64,000 bases of DNA from Oscillibacter hominis (GCF_014334055.1 NZ_CP060490.1:1984001-2048000); one strand, 5' to 3'. Shown: positions 42,140 through 50,866, counted from the stretch's first letter. The notes: generated by a model from the letters alone, not told the origin. Numbers and translations are program-made.

Positions 42140-43594
42140 ATGGTAAATAAACGCGGTGCCAAGCGGCCGGAGCGCGAGGGGTCCTTTGTCTCCTCTCTGG
42201 TGGTTTTTCTTCTCTGTGTCACGGTCATTCTCTTCGGCGTCATGGTACTCAAGCTGGATGCGCACATCCCCCTTGTGGCCGCAATCGCGGTGTCCTCGCT
42301 CTACGGCGTTTTTGTGCTCCGCATCCCTTACTCCGAGCTGGAGCAGGCCATGCTCCGGTCGCTCCACGACGCGCTGGGTGCGATCTTGCTGCTGATGACC
42401 ATCGGGCCTTTGATCGCTGCGTGGATTTCCTGCGGCACAGTGCCCTACATCATCTATCTGGGGCTTGGCCTTATCGCCCCCAGCTGGTTTTTGGTCTTTG
42501 TGGCGCTCATGTGCGCGATCCTATCCGCCGTCACCGGGTCCAGCTGGACCACGGTGGGCACGATCGGCGTGGCCTTCATCGGCATTTCCATCGGCATGGG
42601 CATTTCACTGCCGCTGACGGCGGGTGCCATCCTCTGCGGCGCCTATTTCGGCGATAAGGTCTCCCCCATCAGCGACGTGGTGGTGTTCAACTCCGGCATT
42701 GCAAAGGTGCCCATCTTCCATCATGTCAAGTATGTGCTCTACACAACGGTCCCGGCCTTTGCGCTCAGCCTGATCCTGTTCTTTTTCCTGGGGCTTCAGT
42801 ATGGCGGCAAATCCCTGGACGTAAGCGCCATCAGCGCCATCCGGAACGGCCTGGCCGAGACGTTCCACTTCGGGCCGGTGCTGTGGCTCCCCATGCTGGC
42901 GGTTGCTGCGGGGATTTTCCTGAAGGTGCCGGCCGTACCCTCCTTGTGGCTGGGCACCGTCACCGGCGGGCTCATCTCCGTGCTCCTTCAGGGCGCGGCG
43001 GTCCGGCAGTTTCTGGGCTACCTTTTCAGCGGCTTCTCCATCCAAACGGGTTCGGATTCCCTGGACACCATCCTCAACCGGGGCGGGATGACCTCCATGA
43101 TGTACATCATCGCCCTGGTGATCTGCTCCATGTCCATGGCCGGCGTGTTCGACCGCACCAAAATGCTGCTGAAGGTGGCTGAGCGCCTGACCAGGATCAC
43201 CCACACCCGGGTAGGCCTGATCGTCACCACACTGGTCACCGGCATCATCACCAGCTTTGTGGCATCGGATCCGTATATCGCCGCCCTGATCCCGGTCAAG
43301 GCCTATGAAAAGGAGTACGAGCGGCAGGGGCTGGACCGCTGCGTGCTCTCGCGCACCGTCTCCGACGGCGGCATCTGTTTCGCCCCCCTTGTTCCCTGGG
43401 GTTCAAACGGCGTATTCTGCTCCACCACGCTGGGCATCGCCGTGGGGGCGTATCTTCCTTTTTACCTGATGGCCTTCCTGACGCCGGTCTTCAGCATTCT
43501 GACCGCGGTGACCGGCATCGGCATCCGATATGTAACGGAGGCCGCACCAAAGGAGCAGGAGCATGGCCCGGCCGATTCGGTTCAGCGGCAGTGA
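42140..43594 (+). CDS. NhaC-family Na+/H+ antiporter
   Basis: A 484-residue membrane protein with about eleven or twelve segments. The NhaC pattern is present: LLLMTIGPLIAAWISCGTVP, SAVTGSSWTTVGTIGVAFIG, GAILCGAYFGDKVSPISD and SDGGICFAPLVPWGSNG. NhaC members exchange sodium for protons, and some (MleN type) exchange organic acids. AAAAGG lies ten bases before the ATG at 42140; an in-frame ATG 24 bases earlier is less likely. With the AGCS symporter it could recycle the sodium that enters with the amino acid. Confidence 0.88.
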   Translation: MVNKRGAKRPEREGSFVSSLVVFLLCVTVILFGVMVLKLDAHIPLVAAIAVSSLYGVFVLRIPYSELEQAMLRSLHDALGAILLLMTIGPLIAAWISCGTVPYIIYLGLGLIAPSWFLVFVALMCAILSAVTGSSWTTVGTIGVAFIGISIGMGISLPLTAGAILCGAYFGDKVSPISDVVVFNSGIAKVPIFHHVKYVLYTTVPAFALSLILFFFLGLQYGGKSLDVSAISAIRNGLAETFHFGPVLWLPMLAVAAGIFLKVPAVPSLWLGTVTGGLISVLLQGAAVRQFLGYLFSGFSIQTGSDSLDTILNRGGMTSMMYIIALVICSMSMAGVFDRTKMLLKVAERLTRITHTRVGLIVTTLVTGIITSFVASDPYIAALIPVKAYEKEYERQGLDRCVLSRTVSDGGICFAPLVPWGSNGVFCSTTLGIAVGAYLPFYLMAFLTPVFSILTAVTGIGIRYVTEAAPKEQEHGPADSVQRQ

Positions 43595-43743
43595 ACTTGC
43601 GGCAGCATGGCTGCGGGGTCGCGCGCGAAAGGCGCGCCGGCGGCCCCCAGCCATTGATTTTTTCTGCCCAGGACGCGTCTCAATATAGATTTGATCTTTG
43701 CAAAATGATATACTACAGGGAAATCTTTCAGGAGGGGTGAGCC

Positions 43744-45177
43744 ATGAAGACTGGAAAAGAGCCCGCTGCTTTGCCCCTGGCCCAATCCATGGCACTCCAG
43801 GAGCAGATACAGTGGGTAGTCCGGCTGAGTGTGCCGGCGATCCTGGCGGAGATCAGCTCCATTGCCATGCAGTACATTGACGCTGCAATGGTCGGAAGCC
43901 TGGGCGGGAACGCCTCGGCCGCTGTGGGACTTGTCACCAGTACAACCTGGCTGTTCAATGGGCTGTGCGTCTCGGCCGCAACCGGATTCTCTGTGCAGGT
44001 GGCACAGCTCATCGGGGCGGACAAGGACGCCCAGGCCCGCAGCGTCCTCCGTCAGGCGATTTTGGGCACCCTTTGTTTTGGGCTTGTTGCGGCCCTGGCC
44101 GGCATTGGGATCAGCTTCGCACTCCCCCGCTGGCTCGGCGGTGAACCGGGCATCCGGCCGGCCGCCTCCCAATACTTTCTGATCTACGCCTGCGCGCTGC
44201 CGGCCTCGCAGCTGCGCAGGATGGCCGGCAACATGCTCCAGTGCAGCGGTGACATGCGGACGCCCAGCGCGCTGAACGTCCTCATGTGCCTTTTGGATAT
44301 CCTGTTCAACAGCCTGCTCATCTTCCCCGCCCGTCACATCTCCCTGTTTGGCGGGAGCGTTTCACTGCCCGGGGCCGGAATGGGGGTCGCCGGCGCGGCA
44401 CTGGGCACCGCCCTGTCAGAACTTGCGGTCGCGGCGTTGATGCTCTACGCCCTTTGTCTCCGCTCCCCAAAGCTCCGCCTGAAACGGGGCGGGAGCTGGC
44501 GGGTGCAAAAAGGCATACAGCTGACCGCCCTCCGCCTGGCTTTGCCGATGGCCCTTGAACGGGTGGTCCTCAGCGGCGCCCAGATTCTGTCCACCCGTAT
44601 TATCGCGCCGCTGGGTACCATCTCCGTGGCTGCAAACTCCCTTGCTGTCACCGCCGAGAGCCTCTGCTACATGCCCGGCTATGGCATCGGATCAGCCTCC
44701 ACCACGCTGGTGGGGCAGAGCATCGGTGCCGGCCGAACGGACCTGGCCCGACGGTTCGCCTACCTCTCCACGGCGCTGGGCGTGGCGGTCATGGCCTGCA
44801 GCGGAGCGCTCATGTTCCTGCTCGCCCCGCTGATGTTCTCCATCCTGACGCCGGACACGGCCATTCAGGCGCTGGGCGTGCGGGTGCTGCAAATTGAGGC
44901 CTTTGCAGAGCCGCTGTATGCGGTGTCCATCGTCGTTACAGGGGCACTGCGGGGCGCGGGGGACACACTGGCCCCCAGCATCCTGAACCTCATCAGCATG
45001 TGGGGTGTCCGCATCACCGCCGCCTTTCTCCTTGCGCCCCGATTCGGCCTTGTGGGGGTGTGGCTTGCTATGTGCGGAGAGCTCTGCATCCGGGGCATCC
45101 TGTTCCTGATCCGCCTGCTGCGGGGAAAATGGCTCACGCTCCCGTCTCTGGCCAAAAACGGCTCCGAACCGCAGTGA
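43744..45177 (+). CDS. MATE-family efflux transporter
   Basis: Sodium- or proton-driven multidrug/toxin exporter of 477 residues with twelve membrane segments in two homologous bundles. The first bundle has SVPAILAEISSIAMQYIDAA and the second SIVVTGALRGAGDTLAPSIL, both typical of NorM/DinF-like pumps. CAGGAGGGG lies seven bases before the ATG. It is 149 bases from the antiporter gene and may have its own promoter (a TATACT lies at 43710-43716 region without a strong -35). It could export the end product of the cluster, but drug export is equally possible. Confidence 0.9.
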   Translation: MKTGKEPAALPLAQSMALQEQIQWVVRLSVPAILAEISSIAMQYIDAAMVGSLGGNASAAVGLVTSTTWLFNGLCVSAATGFSVQVAQLIGADKDAQARSVLRQAILGTLCFGLVAALAGIGISFALPRWLGGEPGIRPAASQYFLIYACALPASQLRRMAGNMLQCSGDMRTPSALNVLMCLLDILFNSLLIFPARHISLFGGSVSLPGAGMGVAGAALGTALSELAVAALMLYALCLRSPKLRLKRGGSWRVQKGIQLTALRLALPMALERVVLSGAQILSTRIIAPLGTISVAANSLAVTAESLCYMPGYGIGSASTTLVGQSIGAGRTDLARRFAYLSTALGVAVMACSGALMFLLAPLMFSILTPDTAIQALGVRVLQIEAFAEPLYAVSIVVTGALRGAGDTLAPSILNLISMWGVRITAAFLLAPRFGLVGVWLAMCGELCIRGILFLIRLLRGKWLTLPSLAKNGSEPQ

Positions 45178-45531
45178 ATGGCTCTGCCGGCTCCTGCGTC
45201 CGGCGGCCTTGCGCGCCCCCCTGGCAATCATTTTTTTAGTTAAGCTTAAAAAACATTGACATTATGAGAACGACACAATATACTATTCTTGGTGTATTAT
45301 AATAGTTTAGGTACATATAGGGAACGTCCAGCAACGCCCTGCGTTTGAAACGTATTTTCAGCGGGAACAAGCAACATGTGGACCATGCATCAGGCAGCAG
45401 AAGAGTAAAAAAGTGTGTCTGAGCCTCGCTATGTGCTTTAAAAACTAAGCGTGGACTGTTTCCTAAAACCGGTCAAACGCACAGTTCACAAAAGCAGTGC
45501 TTCTGCACGAGCAAATAGGAGGTACCCATAC
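45178..45531. other. Leader region of the XRE-cupin regulator gene
   Basis: 354 bases containing a near-consensus promoter at 45256-45284 and a TATAAT-like element near 45297. The implied untranslated leader is about 240 bases, with no riboswitch or terminator fold that I can recognise. Confidence 0.45.
45256..45284 (+). promoter_or_regulatory. Promoter of the XRE-cupin regulator gene
   Basis: TTGACA, 17-bp spacer, TATACT. Immediately upstream TAAAAAACATTGAC (45247-45260) overlaps the -35 and matches 13 of 14 bases at 35232-35245 ahead of the AGCS gene. Confidence 0.8.
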
Positions 45532-46083
45532 ATGGTGGGAGACGCCATTCGGAAAATTCGGAAAAAAAAGAACTTGACACTGGAGTATCTGTCCCATCAA
45601 GTGGGCATCACGCCGGGCGGCCTTTCTCAGATCGAGCGGAACATCGTCGATCCGTCTCTGGCGGTCCTTCAGCGCATTGCAAAAGAGCTGAACGTTTCGC
45701 TGCATGTGCTGTTCACAGAGGAAAACGGGAGTTTTATCTCCAGAAGCGGCAAACGGAAAAAGGCCGTGTTCTCTGACGTCAACGTAACCTATGAATTCCT
45801 GACCCCGCAGCCCCGCATAGACGGCATCACCCCGAACATGGAGGTTACGCTTTTGACGCTCAAGCCCAACTCCTGGGGCACCGAGAGCGAGGCGAGCCAC
45901 GATGTGGATGAGTGCTTTGTCGTCGTGAAAGGCACTTTTGAAATCCACTGCTCCGGGGAGGCCCCCATCATCCTCCACGAAAACGACAGCATCTACCACA
46001 CACCGGGCACACTCCACCGCTTCTATAACCCCGGCGACACCGACGCGGTGGCGGTCTCCATCCTCTCCGCCGTCATCTATTGA
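45532..46083 (+). CDS. XRE-cupin transcriptional regulator
   Basis: A 183-residue regulator with an N-terminal Cro/CI helix-turn-helix (IRKIRKKKNLTLEYLSHQVG, then TPGGLSQIERNIVDPSLAVL) and a C-terminal cupin domain (SHDVDECFVVVKGTFEIHCSG, then HENDSIYHTPGTLHRFYNPG) that probably binds a small effector. This type, like PuuR, commonly controls amino acid or amine catabolic genes. The ATG at 45532 has AGGAGG nine bases upstream. It closes the 35.5-45.2 kb cluster in the same direction and is its likely regulator, possibly through the TAAAAAACATT element. Confidence 0.9.
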   Translation: MVGDAIRKIRKKKNLTLEYLSHQVGITPGGLSQIERNIVDPSLAVLQRIAKELNVSLHVLFTEENGSFISRSGKRKKAVFSDVNVTYEFLTPQPRIDGITPNMEVTLLTLKPNSWGTESEASHDVDECFVVVKGTFEIHCSGEAPIILHENDSIYHTPGTLHRFYNPGDTDAVAVSILSAVIY

Positions 46084-46118
46084 TACCGGCAGTTGCGCTT
46101 CCAGCTTTCATCCATTGC

Positions 46119-46153
46119 AAAAAGAGCCGTCACATGATGTGACGGCTCTTTCC
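46119..46153. terminator. Intrinsic terminator after the XRE-cupin gene
   Basis: A 14-bp perfect stem (AAAGAGCCGTCACA) with three-base loop, A-run before, CTTTCC after. Confidence 0.85.
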
Positions 46154-46168
46154 GAATTCTACAGATCC

Positions 46169-46206
46169 ACAGTGGGGCGGGAAAGGTTTCCCGCCCCACT
46201 GTTTCA
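46169..46206 (+). terminator. Second hairpin downstream of the XRE-cupin gene
   Basis: A 16-bp perfect stem (ACAGTGGGGCGGGAAA) with GG loop followed by TTCAAT; stable, with only a weak U-tract. Confidence 0.6.
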
Positions 46207-46307
46207 ATCCCGGTAGCGGACAGGTTAGACTGGATTATATTGCATCCGGCGCCGGCAGCTTACTCCTCCGCCATGGCCTGAATGCCGCTCTCAGAATCTC
46301 TTGCCTG

Positions 46308-47225
46308 CTATGCCCGCAGCGATGCGGGATAGGTCCCGGCGCTGTGCAGCTTTTTCAGCTCCTCCGCCACAGCGGAGCGGTCCTCGTGATAGGTCATGCC
46401 AAACCAGCGGTCGGCGGAGTGGAGCACGGAAACCTCCAGCCGGCCCTGTGCGAGGAGCTGCCCCACCATCACCGGCAGCAGGCACTCGGCCTTCAGGTTG
46501 TCCCCGGCTTCGGCGCGGAGGAACTCCTCAAAATACCGGCGCATCTCCTCAAAGATGGAGGGCATAAACCCCCAGAAGTTCATGGAAACCACCGTGTCCG
46601 GAGCAAGCTCCTCCCCCCGGTCCAAATCCTTCAGCGTCCCGTCGCCGTAAAGCTGGATCTTCAGCGCCTCCCGGATGTTCACCAGTTTTCCTTCGGAGGC
46701 GGTGCACACGCCCCGGGAGACGGTCCCGTTGAGGCTGGCGGTATTTTTGAGAAGATACCCCACCATGGTGGCCCGCCCCCGCTCCGGCAGACGGCACAGC
46801 TCCTCATAGATGGTGCGGTAGGCGTCCACACCGTAGTAATCGTCGGCGTTGATGACGCAAAAGGGCTCACTGACCGCCCCGGCGGCGCACAGCACCGCGT
46901 GCACTGTGCCAAAAGGCTTGGTCCGCCCCTCGGGGATATGATAGAACGAGGGCACGCTGGAAAAGTCCTGGCAGACATAGGCGACCTCTACCGGCTCCCC
47001 GTCTGCCGTTTTCCCGGCCGCGATCCGGTCGCCGCAGAGCTGCTTCATCATATCCACCATGTCGGGCTTGATGATGAACACTACTTTTGTAAAGCCCGCC
47101 CGCAGGGCATCATAGATGGAGTATTCCATCAAAATCTCCCCGTTGGGGCCGATGCCGTCCACCTGTTTGTTTCCGCCGTAGCGGGAACCCATGCCCGCCG
47201 CCATAATCACCAATGCCGCTTTCAT
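46308..47225 (-). CDS. Sugar-phosphate nucleotidyltransferase family protein
   Basis: A 305-residue enzyme of the GT-A nucleotidyltransferase fold. It opens ALVIMAAGMGSRYGGNKQ, the nucleotide-binding GxGxR...K signature, has CVINADDYYGVDAY (metal-binding Asp) and GTVSRGVC, and ends in a helical tail. It would activate a sugar 1-phosphate (or a similar phosphate) with an NTP for polysaccharide or cell-wall synthesis. AAGGAG lies eight bases before the ATG ending at 47225. It is divergent from the Fur-family gene and has no sugar-pathway neighbours, so the sugar is unknown. Confidence 0.85.
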   Translation of the reverse strand: MKAALVIMAAGMGSRYGGNKQVDGIGPNGEILMEYSIYDALRAGFTKVVFIIKPDMVDMMKQLCGDRIAAGKTADGEPVEVAYVCQDFSSVPSFYHIPEGRTKPFGTVHAVLCAAGAVSEPFCVINADDYYGVDAYRTIYEELCRLPERGRATMVGYLLKNTASLNGTVSRGVCTASEGKLVNIREALKIQLYGDGTLKDLDRGEELAPDTVVSMNFWGFMPSIFEEMRRYFEEFLRAEAGDNLKAECLLPVMVGQLLAQGRLEVSVLHSADRWFGMTYHEDRSAVAEELKKLHSAGTYPASLRA

Positions 47226-47321
47226 TGCGTCACTCCTTATCAACCGAATTCTTTTGTTCGCACAACCGCTGCCTATTATATAAGTACCATACCTGAATCG
47301 GCCCTTTTTTGCAAGTCCTGC

Positions 47322-47349
47322 TTGACTTTTCCATTGATCTGTCTATAAT
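47322..47349 (+). promoter_or_regulatory. Promoter of the Fur-zinc transport operon
   Basis: TTGACT, 16-bp spacer, TATAAT, directly upstream of the Fur-type box. Confidence 0.8.
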
Positions 47350-47356
47350 ATAAAAA

Positions 47357-47371
47357 CGATAATCATTTTCA
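47357..47371. promoter_or_regulatory. Fur/Zur-type box
   Basis: CGATAAT-C-ATTTTCA agrees at 13 of 15 positions with the 7-1-7 Fur-family dyad TGATAAT-N-ATTATCA and sits between the -10 box and the ribosome site of the regulator gene, as expected for autorepression. Confidence 0.7.
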
Positions 47372-47391
47372 TATTTAGGAGGTGCATGGAG

Positions 47392-47790
47392 ATGCCCTAT
47401 ACCACAAAGCAGCAGCGGGCCGTGCTCAGCTGCATCGCCGCCCACCAGGACGGGCATGTCACGGCCCAGGAATTGGCGGAGGAGCTTCACAGCCAGGGCG
47501 AAAGCGTGGGGCTGGCCACGGTGTACCGCCATTTGGAACGGCTGGAGCAATCTGGGCGCATCCATAAGATCAGCACCGAGGACGGGGCATGCTACCAGTA
47601 CTGTGACCATCCCGAGGGAGGCTGCTTTCTCCTCAAGTGCGAGCGCTGCGGGCGCATCCAGCATATGGACTGCCTCCATCTGGAGCCTCTGTACCGCCAC
47701 ATCGCCCAAGAGCACCGTTTTGTCATCAATCCCCGGAAGACCATGTTCTATGGTCTTTGTGAAACCTGCGCAAAGGAAGAGAAGAAATGA
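47392..47790 (+). CDS. zur: Fur-family metalloregulator, probably Zur
   Basis: A 132-residue Fur-type repressor with an N-terminal winged helix (TKQQRAVLSCIAAHQDGHVT, then GLATVYRHLERLEQSGRI) and a C-terminal metal and dimer domain holding the structural zinc cysteines CERCG and CETC. Assignment to zinc rather than iron rests on co-transcription with a ZnuABC-like importer, so it is an inference. ATG 47392 is preferred because AGGAGG is nine bases upstream, against three for the ATG at 47386. It overlaps the next gene by four bases (ATGA). Confidence 0.85.
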   Translation: MPYTTKQQRAVLSCIAAHQDGHVTAQELAEELHSQGESVGLATVYRHLERLEQSGRIHKISTEDGACYQYCDHPEGGCFLLKCERCGRIQHMDCLHLEPLYRHIAQEHRFVINPRKTMFYGLCETCAKEEKK

Positions 47791-48743
47791 GACGACTGAT
47801 TGCCCTGCTGTGGGCCCTTGTCCTTCTTTTGACAAGCTGCGGCGCCCAGCAGAGGGAGCCGGCGGACGACGGGACCCTTTCCGTGGTCTCCACCCTGTTC
47901 CCCTACTATGATTTTGCCCGGGCCATCGGCGGCAGCCGGGTCCAGGTGACGCTGCTGCTCTCCCCCGGACGGGAGAGCCACAGCTATGAGCCTACCCCGC
48001 TGGACGTGATCCGCATCAGCGAGGCCGACGTGTTCCTCTATAACGGCGGTGAGGGGGAGACCTGGGTGGACGAGACGCTGGAGGGTCTGGAGGCGCCGGG
48101 CCAGGTCCGCGAGCGGATGATGGACCATGTGGACGCTCTGGAGGAGGAGCTGGCGGAGGGCATGGAAGCCGAGGGCGGCCATGGGGAGGAAGACGACGGC
48201 CACGGCCACGAGATCGAGTACGACGAGCATATCTGGACCTCCCCGGTCAACGCTATGGCGCTGGCGGAGGCGGTCTGCGGCGCGCTGAGCCAGGCAGACC
48301 CGGAGGGGGCGGAGTACTATGCCTCCAACCTGGCGGACTACCAGGCCCAGCTCCAATCGCTGGATGAGGAGTTCCGGGATGTGGTGGCCCACGCAAAGCG
48401 CCGCATACTGATCTTTGCCGACCGCTTTCCCCTGCTGTACTTCTGCAAAACCTACGGCCTGGACTACCGGGCCGCCTTCCAGGGGTGCAGCGGTGACACG
48501 GAGCCCTCAGTGCGGACCCTGGCCTATCTCATCGACAAGGTCCAGGAGGAACAGATCCCTGTGGTCTACCACCTGGAGCTTTCCAGCGAAAAGATCAGCG
48601 GCGCCGTCTGCGAGTCCACCGGCGCAAAGCCTCTTAAGTTCCACTCCTGCCACAACGTGACCCGGGCGGAATTTGAAGGCGGTGCCACCTATCTCAGCCT
48701 GATGCAGGCCAACGTGGAAGCCCTGAAGGAGGGATTGCAATGA
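47787..48743 (+). CDS. znuA: Zinc/manganese ABC transporter substrate-binding lipoprotein
   Basis: Extracellular metal-binding lipoprotein of 318 residues. The signal peptide ends in the lipobox LLTSC, so the mature protein is anchored by a lipidated Cys. The cluster A-1 fold is seen in GGSRVQVTLLLSPGRESHSYEP and in the C-terminal segment after the helix. A His/Asp/Glu-rich loop (GGHGEEDDGHGHEIEYDEH) followed by IWTSP is typical of zinc-binding ZnuA/AdcA. ATGA overlaps with both neighbours show tight operon coupling. Zinc is favoured over manganese by the His loop. Confidence 0.92.
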   Translation: MRRLIALLWALVLLLTSCGAQQREPADDGTLSVVSTLFPYYDFARAIGGSRVQVTLLLSPGRESHSYEPTPLDVIRISEADVFLYNGGEGETWVDETLEGLEAPGQVRERMMDHVDALEEELAEGMEAEGGHGEEDDGHGHEIEYDEHIWTSPVNAMALAEAVCGALSQADPEGAEYYASNLADYQAQLQSLDEEFRDVVAHAKRRILIFADRFPLLYFCKTYGLDYRAAFQGCSGDTEPSVRTLAYLIDKVQEEQIPVVYHLELSSEKISGAVCESTGAKPLKFHSCHNVTRAEFEGGATYLSLMQANVEALKEGLQ

Positions 48744-49465
48744 ATACACTGGAGGAAAATGAACTGCTCTCCTGCCGCGACGTGTCCCTGGGCTATGAGG
48801 GCAAGCCAGTGCTGGAGCATGTGAATCTGAGCGTCCGGTCAGGCGATTACCTTTGCGTGGTGGGAGAGAACGGATCGGGCAAATCCACGCTTTTGAAAAG
48901 CCTTCTGGGGCTGCTGCCCCCCCTTTCCGGAGAGATTCTCCGCTCCCCCGCCCTCCGTGACCGGGCCGTCGGCTACCTTCCCCAGCAGACGCCGGCGCAA
49001 AAGGACTTTCCCGCCACGGTGCTGGAGGTGGTGCTCTCCGGCTTTCTCTCCAACCGGGGGCTCAAGTTTTTCTACACTGCCGTGGAGCGTTCCGCGGCGC
49101 TGATGAATTTAGGCAAGCTTGGCGTCCTGGAACTCCAGGGCAAGTGCTACCGGGAGCTTTCCGGCGGCCAGCAGCAGCGTGTGCTGCTGGCCCGGGCGCT
49201 GTGCGCCGCCTCCCAGCTCCTCATCCTGGACGAGCCCATCACCGGCCTGGACCCCGCCGCTGCCCAGGACCTCTACAAGACGCTGCGCTATCTCAACGAG
49301 AAGGAGGGCATGGCCGTGCTCATGGTCACCCACGACATCAAAAGCGCCCTTCAGGACGCCAGGACCATCGTCCATATCTCCCACGGCGGGCGCTGGTTCT
49401 GCGGCTCGGTGGAGGAGTACCTCCGTTCACCGGAGGGCCGCCGGTTCGGAGGTGGACGTTCATGA
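48740..49465 (+). CDS. znuC: Zinc/manganese ABC transporter ATPase
   Basis: Cytosolic ATP-binding subunit of 241 residues that powers the ZnuB channel. Walker A is GENGSGKST, the Q-loop is in GYLPQQTPAQKDF, the ABC signature is LSGGQQQRVLLARAL, Walker B is LLILDEP, and the switch His is in VTHDIKSAL. The start ATG overlaps the znuA stop codon by four bases and the gene's own end overlaps znuB by four bases. Confidence 0.94.
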   Translation: MNTLEENELLSCRDVSLGYEGKPVLEHVNLSVRSGDYLCVVGENGSGKSTLLKSLLGLLPPLSGEILRSPALRDRAVGYLPQQTPAQKDFPATVLEVVLSGFLSNRGLKFFYTAVERSAALMNLGKLGVLELQGKCYRELSGGQQQRVLLARALCAASQLLILDEPITGLDPAAAQDLYKTLRYLNEKEGMAVLMVTHDIKSALQDARTIVHISHGGRWFCGSVEEYLRSPEGRRFGGGRS

Positions 49466-50277
49466 GCCTTCTCCTTCAGATGTTCACCTACCCCTTCATT
49501 GTCCGGGCCTTTGTGGTGGGCATTTTGGTCTCCCTCTGCGCGGCCCTCCTGGGGGTCCCTCTGGTTTTGAAGCGCTACTCCATGATCGGCGACGGCCTCT
49601 CCCACGTGTCCTTCGGCGCTCTGGCGGTGGCCGTGGCCGTGGGCTGGGCCCCCCTGGCCTTTTCCATCCCGGTGGTGATCCTCTCCGCCTTCTGCCTGCT
49701 GCGGGTGGCGGACAATGGCCGCTGGAGCAGCGACGCCGCCATCGCCGTCACCTCCGCCTCTGCCCTGGCCATCGGCGTCATCGTCACCTCGCTGACCACC
49801 GGCATGACCACCGACGTGGACAGCTATATGTTCGGCAGCATCCTGGCCATGTCCGGCGCCGATGTGGCGCTGAGCGTGGGGCTGAGCGCGGCGGTGCTGG
49901 CGCTGTACCTCCTCTTCTACCACAGGATTTTTGCCATCACCTTCGATGAGAGCTTTGCCCGGGCCACCGGCACACGGGTGGAGCTGTACAACACCCTTCT
50001 CTCCGTGCTCACGGCCCTGACCATCGTGTTGGGTATGCAGATGATGGGCGCCATGCTGATCTCCAGCCTGGTGATCTTTCCGGCCCTCTCCGCCATGCGC
50101 CTTTTTAAAAGCTTCCGCGCGGTGGTGCTGTGTGCGGGAATTTTATCGGTGCTCTGCTTTTGCGCCGGGCTCACCGCCTCCTACCTGCTCTCCACCCCTG
50201 TGGGCGCGTCGGTGGTGGTGGTGAACCTGATGGTCTTTTTGTGCTTCTGCGCCCTGCGGGCGGTCAGAAGCCGCTGA
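49462..50277 (+). CDS. znuB: Zinc/manganese ABC transporter permease
   Basis: A 271-residue membrane permease of the ABC-3 family with about eight segments: YPFIVRAFVVGILVSLCAAL at the N-terminus, LKRYSMIGDGLSHVSFGALA as the ATPase-coupling region, and MMGAMLISSLVIFPALSA later. Its start, ATG 49462, overlaps the znuC stop. The frame extends upstream across znuC but that part is out-of-frame shadow. It completes the operon fur-znuA-znuC-znuB, presumably induced when zinc is scarce. Confidence 0.92.
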   Translation: MSLLLQMFTYPFIVRAFVVGILVSLCAALLGVPLVLKRYSMIGDGLSHVSFGALAVAVAVGWAPLAFSIPVVILSAFCLLRVADNGRWSSDAAIAVTSASALAIGVIVTSLTTGMTTDVDSYMFGSILAMSGADVALSVGLSAAVLALYLLFYHRIFAITFDESFARATGTRVELYNTLLSVLTALTIVLGMQMMGAMLISSLVIFPALSAMRLFKSFRAVVLCAGILSVLCFCAGLTASYLLSTPVGASVVVVNLMVFLCFCALRAVRSR

Positions 50278-50300
50278 GCATCCAATCTTTTTTTCTTCCT

Positions 50301-50327
50301 TCAAACTTTTTTCTCTTTGCCGGCGTC
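50301..50327 (+). promoter_or_regulatory. ECF-type promoter of the sigma factor operon
   Basis: TCAAAC, 17 bases, CGTC. Similar to the TGAAAC/CGTC pattern recognised by ECF sigma factors, 33 bases before the start codon, which suggests autoregulation. Confidence 0.6.
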
Positions 50328-50359
50328 TGATTGGTAAGACGGTGAAAAGGAGGCGTGCA

Positions 50360-50866
50360 ATGGGACTCAGGGCAGTTCAGGAACAAGTGGAGACACAGAT
50401 TTTGGCGTCGTATGAGTCCATGTACCGCCTCGCCTACACCTATGTCAAAAACCGGGATGACGCCATGGATGTGGTCCAGGAGAGCGCCTACAAGGCCATC
50501 TCCTGTGCAGGAGAGCTCAAAAGCGAGCAGGCCGTCAAGACGTGGCTGTACCGCATTGTGGTCAACGCCTCTTTGGACCTGCTGCGCAAGCGCGGCCGCG
50601 AAACCCCGTCCGACCAGCTGCCCGATCCCGGCCGGGAAGATGTCTACCAGGACGTGGATACATTGCGGGCGCTGGATATCCTGGATCCCCGGGAACGGGC
50701 CGTGGTGGTCCTTCGGTTTTTTGAAGACCGCAAGCTCCAGGAGATCGCCGACATCTGCGGCGAAAATCTGAGCACCGTCAAAACCATCCTGTATCGGAGC
50801 CTCAGGAAGCTGAAGGCCCACCTGTCGGAAGGAGAGCACCATGAAAGAGCAACTGAACCACTGTAA
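50360..50866 (+). CDS. ECF RNA polymerase sigma factor (SigV-like)
   Basis: A 168-residue group IV sigma factor. Region 2 is YESMYRLAYTYVKNRDDAMD through TWLYRIVVNASLDLLRK (core binding and -10 recognition) and region 4 is DPRERAVVVLRFFEDRKLQEIA through TVKTILYRSLRKLK (-35 recognition helix). The ATG at 50360 has AAAAGGAGG seven bases upstream. It overlaps the RsiV-like anti-sigma gene, the pattern of the lysozyme-responsive SigV/RsiV pair of Bacillus and Clostridioides. The response to lysozyme here is by analogy only. Confidence 0.92.
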   Translation: MGLRAVQEQVETQILASYESMYRLAYTYVKNRDDAMDVVQESAYKAISCAGELKSEQAVKTWLYRIVVNASLDLLRKRGRETPSDQLPDPGREDVYQDVDTLRALDILDPRERAVVVLRFFEDRKLQEIADICGENLSTVKTILYRSLRKLKAHLSEGEHHERATEPL

